Origin: Streptomyces longhuiensis
GTDB lineage: Bacteria > Actinomycetota > Actinomycetes > Streptomycetales > Streptomycetaceae
Direction of reading: 5' to 3'
DNA: 64,000 nt
Assembly: GCF_020616555.1 (NCBI RefSeq)
Contig: NZ_CP085173.1
Location: 9,130,001 to 9,194,000 of the forward strand
The position numbers and the translations under genes were made by a program. The notes under the pieces were generated by a model. It saw only the letters and a program-made list of their open reading frames with translations, was not told the origin of the DNA and did no database searches. Positions 41,915-49,322 of the stretch are shown here, in pieces (positions within the stretch are counted from its first letter, which is position 1; every line of letters begins with the position of its first letter).

Positions 41915-42604
41915 TCAGGCCTGCGGGCCGGCCGGTTCCACGACCGGGCTGACCAGGCCGCACTGGTAGGCCATGACCACGAGCTGGGCCCGGTCGCGCG
42001 CGGCCAGCTTGGTCATGGCCCGGTTGACGTGCGTCTTGGCGGTCAGCGGGCTTACGAACAAACGTTCGGCAATTTCTTCGTTCGATAGACCCAGCGCCAC
42101 CAGGCACATCACATCGCGCTCCCGCGGTGTCAGGTACTCCAGGCGCTCCTCCACGACGGCCGGGTACAGCTCGGGCTGCGCCAGAAAGCGGGAGATCAGC
42201 GCGCGGGTCGCCACGGGGGAGAGCAGTGCCTCACCGGCGGCCACCGTGCGGACCGCGTCGAGCAGGACGTCCGGCCTCACACCCTTGCCGAGGAAGCCGC
42301 TCGCCCCCGCCCGCAGCGCCTCGGCGACGTGCTCGTCGTCCTCGAAGGTGGTGAGGATCAGGACTTTCACCCCGGCGAGGTCCTCGGACTCGCTGATCAG
42401 TCGCGTCGCGTCGAGGCCGTCCATCTCGGGCATCCGGATGTCCATCAGGACGACGTCGGGATGCAGCGCATCGCACAGGTCCACGGCCTCCCTGCCGTTG
42501 GCGGCCTCACCCACGGTCTCCATGTCGTCCGCGGAATCGAACAGCATCTTGAAGGTGCCCCGTAGCAGAGCCTGATCATCGGCGAGAAGAACACGGATCG
42601 TCAC
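41915..42604 (-). CDS. NarL/LuxR-type response regulator
   Basis: The product has 229 residues: a receiver domain (1-120) with acidic pocket DD at 9-10 and phospho-acceptor Asp55 in LMDIRMP, and a LuxR-type helix-turn-helix (about 155-220, LTPRERDVMCLVALGLSNEE and FVSPLTAKTHVNRAMTKLAA). The GTG start overlaps the kinase stop (GTGA), so the pair is cotranscribed and translationally coupled. Target genes are not known; the ferritin-like and Rieske genes upstream are candidates by position. Confidence 0.93.
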   Translation of the reverse strand: MTIRVLLADDQALLRGTFKMLFDSADDMETVGEAANGREAVDLCDALHPDVVLMDIRMPEMDGLDATRLISESEDLAGVKVLILTTFEDDEHVAEALRAGASGFLGKGVRPDVLLDAVRTVAAGEALLSPVATRALISRFLAQPELYPAVVEERLEYLTPRERDVMCLVALGLSNEEIAERLFVSPLTAKTHVNRAMTKLAARDRAQLVVMAYQCGLVSPVVEPAGPQA

Positions 42605-43851
42605 GCTCGGCCTTCCTCGGTGGTGCCCTGCGCAGCCGGCTCATCGGCATCCGTCGGTGTCGTGTCCTCTGCGGTACCGGACAGCAGCGGCAGCTCGGCA
42701 GTCACGGTGAAACCGCCTTCCGCGCGCGGTCCCGCTTGCACCCTGCCTCCGACTGTGCCGGCCCGTTCGCGCATCCCGATCAGGCCGTGGCCGCTTCCCT
42801 GCTCGGAGCCGGCGGGCCGAGACGGGCCGTCGTCCTCCACGGTGATCGTCAGCCGGTCCGGGCAGTAGGACAGATCCAGTCGCGCCTGGTCCACCCCCGA
42901 GTGCTTGCGCACATTGGTCAAGGCCTCCTGGATGATGCGGTACGCCGCCAGGTCGGCCGCCGGCGCCAGCGGCTTGGGGTCGCCGCTCAGCGTCTGTTTG
43001 ACCGCGAGCCCGGCACGTTCGAAGGACGCCAGAAGGTCAGGCACCTGACTCATTCCCGGCGTCGGATCGCGCGGTGCGGCGGTCTCGTCCGGCTGCCGCA
43101 GCAGGCTCACGGTCACCCGCAGTTCGTCGAGCGCGGACTGGCTCACGTCGCGGATGCCCTCCAGCGCGGTGAGCACGTGTTCGGGCCGCTGCTCCACGAG
43201 ATGGACGGCCACGCCCGCCTGGGCGTTGATCAGGGCGATGTGGTGGGTCACGACGTCGTGCAACTCACGTGCGATCCGCATCCGTTCGGCCGCCACCCGC
43301 TGACGGGCTTCCTGCTCGCGGGTGCGTTCCGCGTGCTCCGCCCGTTCCTCCACGGCCGCCACATAGGCTCTGCGGGATCGCACGCCGTCCCCGACCGCCG
43401 CCGGCAGAGCCGTCCATGCCAGCATCGCCGCGTTGTCCGGGGAAAGCCATGTCCGTGGGTCGGTCGCTATGGCCGCTCCCACCAGCACGGCCGCCGTCAC
43501 GCACGCCGTCGTCCAGGTGGTACGCCGGTCGGTGCACGCGGCGACGGTATAGATGGACAGGATGACCGAGCTCGTCCCCAGCGGACCTTCCCGGAACCCG
43601 AGCGCCTGAAGGATCACTGCGCAGACGATGGCCACGACGAGTACGCCGAAAGGGTGGCGGCGCCGCCACACCAGCGCGAAGCAGCTGGTCCCGACAAGCA
43701 CCACGGCTTGCCATCGGATGGAGATCCGGTGCTCCTGGTGAACGACCGAGACCGCCACCATCGACAGCAGAAAGACCAAGGCCGCCAAGAGGACGTCCTT
43801 GACACGAGTCCGAACCTGCGCTCCCGGACGTTTAGCGGTCATCACTGCCAT
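42601..43851 (-). CDS. DesK/NarX-type sensor histidine kinase
   Basis: This 416-residue kinase has about five to six membrane segments in the first 155 residues without a large extracellular loop, then a HisKA_3 dimerisation domain with phospho-acceptor His198 in ARELHDVVTHH and an ATPase domain (N-box AYRIIQEALTNVRKHS, G-box GHGLIGMRERAGTVGG). The missing outer sensor loop suggests a membrane-related or intramembrane signal. A Thr/Asp-rich tail ends the protein. It is coupled to the response regulator. Confidence 0.93.
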   Translation of the reverse strand: MAVMTAKRPGAQVRTRVKDVLLAALVFLLSMVAVSVVHQEHRISIRWQAVVLVGTSCFALVWRRRHPFGVLVVAIVCAVILQALGFREGPLGTSSVILSIYTVAACTDRRTTWTTACVTAAVLVGAAIATDPRTWLSPDNAAMLAWTALPAAVGDGVRSRRAYVAAVEERAEHAERTREQEARQRVAAERMRIARELHDVVTHHIALINAQAGVAVHLVEQRPEHVLTALEGIRDVSQSALDELRVTVSLLRQPDETAAPRDPTPGMSQVPDLLASFERAGLAVKQTLSGDPKPLAPAADLAAYRIIQEALTNVRKHSGVDQARLDLSYCPDRLTITVEDDGPSRPAGSEQGSGHGLIGMRERAGTVGGRVQAGPRAEGGFTVTAELPLLSGTAEDTTPTDADEPAAQGTTEEGRA

Positions 43852-43923
43852 GTCACCAACGTAGGGCTGGTGACCGGACCGGGCACCGCGAGCGCAGGCG
43901 TCGTCACCGCCTACACATCGTGC

Positions 43924-44493
43924 TCAGTCGTCCTCGGCCAGTTGGAAGGCAGGGGCCAGGACCGTCTTCGCGCCGGGGGCGCTCGGAATCCGCATCAGCG
44001 CGCGGGCCTGTTTGCCGAGGACTTCCATCTGCCGCTCCGCCCGGCGGAGTTCCTGGGGGTGGCCGTCGAACACGCGGTTGAGCGTCCTGAGCATCAGGGT
44101 GTAGGCGCGGTCGCACCGTTCGGACGCCTCGCGCGCCGCCGAGCCCTCCTCCAGCTTCTGGGTGTCGGGATTCTCGACCAGGCGGTACACCTCGCGCTGA
44201 TCGAACGGGATCTCCGGCCCGTCGAACGACCAGTAGCCGTGCGTCTTGACCAGCCGGCGCCCTTGCACGATCTCCCAGAACCGGTAGTAGTGCGCCAGCT
44301 CATCCGCGCGAGGCTCGGCCTGGGCGGCCGGCGGAGGTCCCTCGGGCGCCGCCGGTTCGGCAACGGCCGACGCGGAGGACGCCACCCCTGCGCCGGTGGC
44401 GAGCACACCCGACACGGCGGCAGTGGCCGCCAGTTGCAGTGCGGTACGTCGGTCGGGCCCGCCGACGGCCCCGTCCTGTCCGGTGCTGGTCAT
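43924..44493 (-). CDS. C-terminal half of a split ferritin-like protein, with Tat-like N-terminus
   Basis: The protein has 189 residues. Residues 1-45 look like a Tat signal (twin Arg at 15-16 in PDRRTALQL, Ala/Val-rich core, SASA cleavage area), then a Pro/Ala linker, then DELAHYYRFWEIVQGRRL at 64-81. That segment holds an E-x-x-H pair (Glu65, His68) and, with YWSFDGPEIPFDQREVYRLV downstream, resembles the C-terminal half of VioB-type ferritin-like proteins, which is normally joined to the part encoded by the gene just upstream. The ATG overlaps that gene's stop (ATGA). Thus one diiron domain seems divided over two coupled genes. Whether this chain is really exported is uncertain. Confidence 0.7.
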   Translation of the reverse strand: MTSTGQDGAVGGPDRRTALQLAATAAVSGVLATGAGVASSASAVAEPAAPEGPPPAAQAEPRADELAHYYRFWEIVQGRRLVKTHGYWSFDGPEIPFDQREVYRLVENPDTQKLEEGSAAREASERCDRAYTLMLRTLNRVFDGHPQELRRAERQMEVLGKQARALMRIPSAPGAKTVLAPAFQLAEDD

Positions 44494-45296
44494 GATGCCC
44501 TCCCCGGCAGCGGGCCCACGGTCGGGTCCTGGGCGTGGCCCTCGCCCTGGTCGATGATCTCCAGAATGGCCCAGAGCGCTGTCTGGAGGTTGGTCACCCG
44601 GTACAGCCGTCCGGGAGCGTGCGGCCAGCTGACCTGTCTGCGTGGATCGCCGTTGAACAGATCCTTCTCACGCTTGTCGAGGTCGGTCAGCACCTTTGCG
44701 ATGTGCTGGTAGAACCCGCCGATGGTGGTCTCGTCGTAGTCGGCCAGGGCGAAGAACTTCTTAGGGGCGTCGAGGGCCTCTTCGGTGAGGTTCTGGATGT
44801 TCCCGTCCGCGTCCAGCTCAGGGTTGTAGCCAGAAATGGACTGGAGTTCTCGCTGGCCGGCCGGGGCGAGGGGGGCCTCGGGCAGCTCGATGCCCATGAA
44901 CACCTCGCGTACCCGTTCGATCGAGCAGGCGCCGAGCGAGACCTCCAGGTCGGGCATCACCCCGCCGGGCAGCCGCCCCGGGTAGACGGGAACCAGCTCC
45001 GGGTCGTCGAACCTGGGGGTGGCGCCGACCGCGTTCATGATGTTTCCGATGAGCGCCAGGTGCAGCATCTCCTGCATGACGACGCTGCGGATGATGCCCC
45101 CGACCTCCCGGTTCTTTCCGCCCTTGAGGGAGTACATCGCCGCGAGATAAGGGGGAATGGTGGCGTGTTCGAGGGCGAGGGCTGTTCGCAGGAGCGAGTG
45201 CAGCTCTGCCCGGTCGGCCGTCGTTGCGTCAGCCCGGGCGAAGGCGTGATCCCCGGCCTCGGGCGTTCTGGTGGGAGTGGAAACCGTCTCGTTCAT
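44490..45296 (-). CDS. N-terminal half of a split ferritin-like (VioB-type) protein
   Basis: The product has 268 residues without signal peptide. Helix 1 carries Glu43 (ALEHATIPPYLAAMYSLKGG), helix 2 the first E-x-x-H (Glu76, His79 in QEMLHLALIGNIMNAVG), and helix 3 near the C-terminus Glu246 (AILEIIDQGEG). The fourth helix with the second E-x-x-H, expected right after this, is missing here but present in the next gene. The family (PF12902; VioB, RebD-like) includes iminophenyl-pyruvate dimer synthases and uncharacterised enzymes. Length in intact relatives is about the sum of both proteins minus the Tat-like insert. It is the first gene of the pair. Confidence 0.75.
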   Translation of the reverse strand: MNETVSTPTRTPEAGDHAFARADATTADRAELHSLLRTALALEHATIPPYLAAMYSLKGGKNREVGGIIRSVVMQEMLHLALIGNIMNAVGATPRFDDPELVPVYPGRLPGGVMPDLEVSLGACSIERVREVFMGIELPEAPLAPAGQRELQSISGYNPELDADGNIQNLTEEALDAPKKFFALADYDETTIGGFYQHIAKVLTDLDKREKDLFNGDPRRQVSWPHAPGRLYRVTNLQTALWAILEIIDQGEGHAQDPTVGPLPGRAS

Positions 45297-45767
45297 ACGT
45301 CCCTTTTGATCGCTTCGCTCTGACGCTGCACGATCGCACGATGTCCACGCGCTGACGGGGAATGCCGGTGCTCAGTACCGCGCCCAGGGGAGCCGGACAG
45401 GCAAATGGAGTAACACGAAAGCCGTCTCCGGGCTTACGGGTGCGACCACCCCGCCGGTGGACGCACCCAGCGCGTCCGGGCCCGCCGGTCGCGCCCGAAT
45501 GGGCAGACGATGCGTGCGGCCGCACAGCGCCGCGGTTGCCGTTTGCACAGCCTGCTACCACCGTGGACGAGGAGTCCTGCTGCGGCAGGCGGAGCGCCCT
45601 CGACCTCCACTGGGCGGACCGAACCGATGCCTCCGGCGGCGTGCCCGCTGATCGGCAGCCACCGGAACAAAGGCCCGGGGCAGGCAGGCCGCACGACCAG
45701 TCCCGCCTCCGGGAGCCTGGTGCTCCCCCCGCCGTGTCCTCCCGGCTCCAGCACAAGGGAGCAGTAC
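45297..45767. other. 471-base non-coding spacer between divergent genes
   Basis: Frames are open in several registers, as usual at this base composition, but none gives a recognisable protein. The spacer should hold the divergent promoters of the ferritin-like pair and the Rieske gene. No tRNA or known riboswitch was recognised, and no convincing promoter could be picked by eye. Confidence 0.5.
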
Positions 45768-46964
45768 ATGACCGAGGCCCTTCCCAGAACGGACGGGTAC
45801 AGCGCCGACGGACCGGCGGGTTCCCCGCCACGTCCGGTGGACGAACGTGGCGAGGCCGTCGCCGACCTGCGGCGCATCGGGATCGACCCGGACTACTGGT
45901 ATCCCGTGGCCGTGTCACGTGCTGTGCGCAAGGGACGAACGTTCGCCGCCGTCTTCGCCGGCGAACGGATCGTGCTCTACCGCGGCCGGAGCGGAAGCGT
46001 CCACGCCCTGGAGGACCGGTGCGCGCACCGCCAGGTGCCGCTGAGCCTCGGCGTCGTGGAGGGGGACGTCCTGCGCTGCTGCTACCACGCCTGGGCCTAC
46101 CGCGGAAACGGCCGCATCTCGCAGATCCCCTACCTGCCCAAGGGATGCGAGCGGCCGCCGCGCGGCGTGCGGTCGTATCCGGTCCGCGAGGCGTTCGGCC
46201 TGGTGTTCGTCTTTCCCGGAGACCCCGAGAAGGCCGAGTCGGCGCCGTTCCCGGTGCTGCCGGAGTTCGGCGCGGCCACGCACCGGACCATGACCTTCTC
46301 CCGCACCGTGAACTGCCATTACTCGTTCATGCACGAGAACCTGCTGGACATGAACCACCAGTTCCTGCACCGCAGCGTGCTGGGGAGAATTCAGCCCGAG
46401 CTGCTGGGGTACGAGACCGGCCCGCAGTTCGTCGAGGCCCGCTACCTCTTCGTCCCTGCTGGGGGCAAGAAGGACCGTGGCGCCGGGCTGCTGTCGGCCG
46501 AGGGGCTCGGTGGACAGCAGACACCCGACGAGATCACCATCCGCACCCAGTACCCGTATCAGACTCTGCAAGCCGTCCCCGACGGCGCCGAACTCCCGTC
46601 GTTCTCCCTCTGGGCGGCGTACGTGCCGGAGGACGCCGAGCAGCGCGTCAACCACGCCTACGGCCTGCTGATGATCGCGAAGCCGTCGGTCCCGGGGGTG
46701 CTCCAGCTCGCGTGGCCGCTCATCCGCCGCTTCACTGAACGGGTTTTCGCCCAGGACCGTATGGCGGTCGAGGCCGAGCAGCGCGCCTGGGACGAACAGG
46801 GCGAGGACCGGAACCACGAGGTGTTCCCGCTGATCCTGGACGTGCGGCACATGCTGCGGACCAACGGCGTGCCGCTCGACCCCGAGGCCGCCGGCGGCGG
46901 CGGGCAGCAGACTGCCCGGCCGGACGCCGACGGCCACGAGTCGAAGCCCGGACGCGTGAACTGA
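45768..46964 (+). CDS. Rieske non-heme iron oxygenase, alpha-subunit type
   Basis: This 398-residue enzyme has a Rieske [2Fe-2S] domain with C-x-H (Cys85, His87) and C-x-x-H (Cys104, His107), and a catalytic domain whose mononuclear iron motif is D-x-x-H-x3-H (Asp194, His197, His201 in LDMNHQFLH). These oxygenases hydroxylate, demethylate or ring-modify small molecules, using electrons from a separate reductase/ferredoxin that is not encoded nearby. The ATG at 45768 follows AAGGGAG; the longer frame upstream lacks family sequence. The tail (from about 375) is Gly/Gln/Asp-rich. It is divergent from the ferritin-like pair; both are iron-dependent oxygen-using proteins, so a joint role is possible. 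Confidence 0.9.
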   Translation: MTEALPRTDGYSADGPAGSPPRPVDERGEAVADLRRIGIDPDYWYPVAVSRAVRKGRTFAAVFAGERIVLYRGRSGSVHALEDRCAHRQVPLSLGVVEGDVLRCCYHAWAYRGNGRISQIPYLPKGCERPPRGVRSYPVREAFGLVFVFPGDPEKAESAPFPVLPEFGAATHRTMTFSRTVNCHYSFMHENLLDMNHQFLHRSVLGRIQPELLGYETGPQFVEARYLFVPAGGKKDRGAGLLSAEGLGGQQTPDEITIRTQYPYQTLQAVPDGAELPSFSLWAAYVPEDAEQRVNHAYGLLMIAKPSVPGVLQLAWPLIRRFTERVFAQDRMAVEAEQRAWDEQGEDRNHEVFPLILDVRHMLRTNGVPLDPEAAGGGGQQTARPDADGHESKPGRVN

Positions 46965-46989
46965 CCATTGCCGGATGGGGAGTTGGTGG

Positions 46990-48299
46990 TCAGGTGGGGA
47001 GGGTCGTGCTGCGGGTCTCCGGGGCCAGGCGTACCAGCAGCATGCCGATGACGAAGACGGCAGCGGTCAGGGTGAGGGGCAGGGTGAGGGAGCCGGTGGC
47101 GTGGATGCCGTAGCCGATGAGGAAGGTGCCGCCCGCGGCGACCCAGCGGGAGAAGGTCGTGGTGAAGGCGAAGGCGGTCGCCTTCATGCGTGTCGGGTAC
47201 TGCTCCGGCAGCCAGATGGTGAAGACCGCGAAACTCGCGCCGCCCAGACCGAGTACCGGCAGGAAGGCGAAGAGTAGGGCGATCGAGTGGTGGGGGTAGG
47301 CCCAGCCGTAGGCACCGACGATTCCGACGATCATCAGCGCGAAGAGTGAGGCGAGCGCCCCGCGCCGCCCCATGCGAGCCGCGAGGCGGGGCACCGCGAA
47401 GCAGCCCAGGATCGTGAAGACGGCCACGGTCATGGACGAGAGGCTGGCCAGGCGCACCGTGGCCGCATGGCTGTAACCGGCCTCCTGCGAAAGGGCGGTG
47501 ATGGCTGTGGGCACGTAGGTCGAGCCCGCCCACAGACCGATGACGCAGACCACCAGGAGCAGCAGGTTGCCCACGGTGCGGGCGCGGTAGGGCGGGGAGA
47601 GAACCTCGACGACGGGCTGCCAGAAGGACCGCTCCGGCCGGCCGGAGGTCTCCTCCTGCCAGCGCTCCGGCTCGGGGGTGGTGCGGCGGATGAGGAAGAC
47701 GGCCAGTGCCGGAAGGCCGCCCACGAAGAACATGCCCCGCCAGCCGAGTTCAGGTCCGGCGAGCAGATAGACGACGGAGATGGCGAGGACGCCGAAGTAG
47801 GCGGCGGAGTGCATCAGACCGCCGAATCGCGCCCGTACCCGCTCCGGGATCACTTCGGAGAGGAGGGTGCCGGCCATGGCCCATTCGCCGCCGACACCGA
47901 CGGCCGCCAGGAAACGGAAGGTATTCCATTCCCACAGGTGGGTGGCGGTGCCGGCCAGGGCGGTGAAGACCCCGTACATGAGGATGGAGGCCATCATCGC
48001 GGGCTTGCGGCCGAAGCGGTCGGCGATGGGCCCCAGATGAAGGCGCATCCCCAGCCGAGCAGGAACACGGCGGCGCTGACCTGTCCGTGCCAGCCGATGT
48101 TGTCGGGCGTGACGGGAATGTTGCTCGCGGGGAGCAGTGCGGTCAGGGCGGGGGCCAGTACGAGACCGGGGATGGTCCAGCTGAAGCCGTCCATGGCCCA
48201 ACCGCCGAACGAACCCCAGAAGGCGTGCCGTTGGGGGCCGGTCAGCCGTGTGGGGGTGGGGGTTCCGGTGGTTGCGGTGGACTGCTCGTCGATCGTCAC
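46990..48299 (-). pseudogene. MFS transporter gene with a one-base frameshift
   Basis: The N-terminus is read from a GTG at 48299 (GAGG upstream) as HAFWGSFGGWAMDGFSWTIP and continues to LGWGCAFIWGP; the rest, PIADRFGRKPAMMASIL onward to the stop at 46990, is in another frame. The two meet in the G/C run 48028-48034, where one extra base would restore a continuous protein of about 436 residues. The whole has 12-helix MFS features: motif A DRFGRKP, and STYVPTAITAL and WLPEQYPTRMKATAF typical of organic-acid (sialate/lactate/aromatic acid) porters. Either a genuine inactivating mutation or a sequencing error in the run. Confidence 0.75.
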
Positions 48300-48516
48300 G
48301 GGTACCTCGATTCGGCTCAGGAGGTGACGACATGGGGGGGATGTCGGCCAGAGGGGACTGGGGTGGTGATCGAGGCCGTGCGGCGGTGTGCCTCTCAGGA
48401 GTCAAAATTGGATGGACCACTGGGCCTCTAGGCCTGCGCTAGAGTGTCGGCAGGGTCTGATGTGCTGTCAAGGGTGAGCGGCAGCAAGATTGTTGGGGGA
48501 AGGGACGGGTAGTCCG

Positions 48517-49221
48517 TTGTCCGAGTCACTGCGTCCGGTTCCCCGGCCTCGTCTGTACGAGCAAGTCGTCGAGCGCCTCCGTGAATACGTGCAGGCGGAA
48601 AGCCTCCAGGCAGGCGACCGGCTGCCCCCTGAACGCGACCTCGCCGAACGCCTCGCGGTGAGCCGGACCTCGGTGCGGCAGGCCATCGTGGCCCTGGAAG
48701 TGCAGGGCCTCGTCGAGGTACGCCACGGTGGCGGCACGTTCCTGCTCCGCGACCGCCTTGACGCCGAACCTCTTCAGGCCATGGTGGAACGACGCCGTCG
48801 ACTCCCCGATGTCCTGGACGCCCGGGACGCCCTGGAGACCAAAATCGCAGCCCTCGCAGCCGAACGCCGCACGGACGAGGACCTGGAGGAGATCGACGCC
48901 GCACTCGAGGCCATGGCAGGCGCCGTCCGGCGCGGGGAGCTGTGCGTCGCCGAGGACCAGCGTTTCCATGCCGCCGTCACCGCAGCGGCGCACAGCCCGC
49001 TTCTCGCCGAGTTCATGGCGGAGATCGCCGAGCCGATCGCGGAGAGCCGCAACGAGTCGCTGCGCCAGCCCGACCGCCCCGCCCAGTCCCTGCACCAACA
49101 TCAACTCGTCGCCGACGCGGTGCGGGCCGGTTCCCCCGAAGCCGCGGCGCTGGCCATGCACACCCACGTCGACAGCGTCGGCAAGGTCAAACTTCTCCAC
49201 TGGCGGCCCGAGGGGGAGTGA
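48517..49221 (+). CDS. GntR/FadR-subfamily (FCD) transcriptional regulator
   Basis: The product has 234 residues: a GntR winged helix (about 12-80, LYEQVVERLREYVQAESLQA, GDRLPPERDLAERLAVSRTS) and an all-helical FCD ligand domain (about 100-230) with the metal-binding His/Asp pattern (EDQRFHAAV, HQHQLVADAV, MHTHV). FCD domains usually bind small organic acids. The start is uncertain: TTG at 48517 fits best with GGGAAGGG upstream; TTG at 48490 would add nine residues. It is divergent from the broken MFS gene, whose putative organic-acid cargo would suit this regulator as effector. Confidence 0.88.
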   Translation: MSESLRPVPRPRLYEQVVERLREYVQAESLQAGDRLPPERDLAERLAVSRTSVRQAIVALEVQGLVEVRHGGGTFLLRDRLDAEPLQAMVERRRRLPDVLDARDALETKIAALAAERRTDEDLEEIDAALEAMAGAVRRGELCVAEDQRFHAAVTAAAHSPLLAEFMAEIAEPIAESRNESLRQPDRPAQSLHQHQLVADAVRAGSPEAAALAMHTHVDSVGKVKLLHWRPEGE

Positions 49222-49268
49222 CCGCCCCCCCCAGCCGCTCACGCCCCGGGGAGTGACTCACGCCCTGG

Positions 49269-49313
49269 AGGGGAGCGACCGCCCTGCAGCCCCTCCCCTC
49301 CCGCTGCTCCCCT
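49269..49313. terminator. Weak candidate terminator between convergent genes
   Basis: AGGGGAGC (49269-49276) can pair with GCTCCCCT (49306-49313), which is followed by TTT, around a 29-base C-rich loop. It lies between the GntR gene and the convergent GH31 gene. The long loop makes it a weak call. Confidence 0.35.
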
Positions 49314-49322
49314 TTCAGCGCG

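Noticed and set aside
45297..45767. tRNA or riboswitch in the long spacer
   Set aside because: No cloverleaf, T-loop GTTCRANNC box or known riboswitch core could be read.
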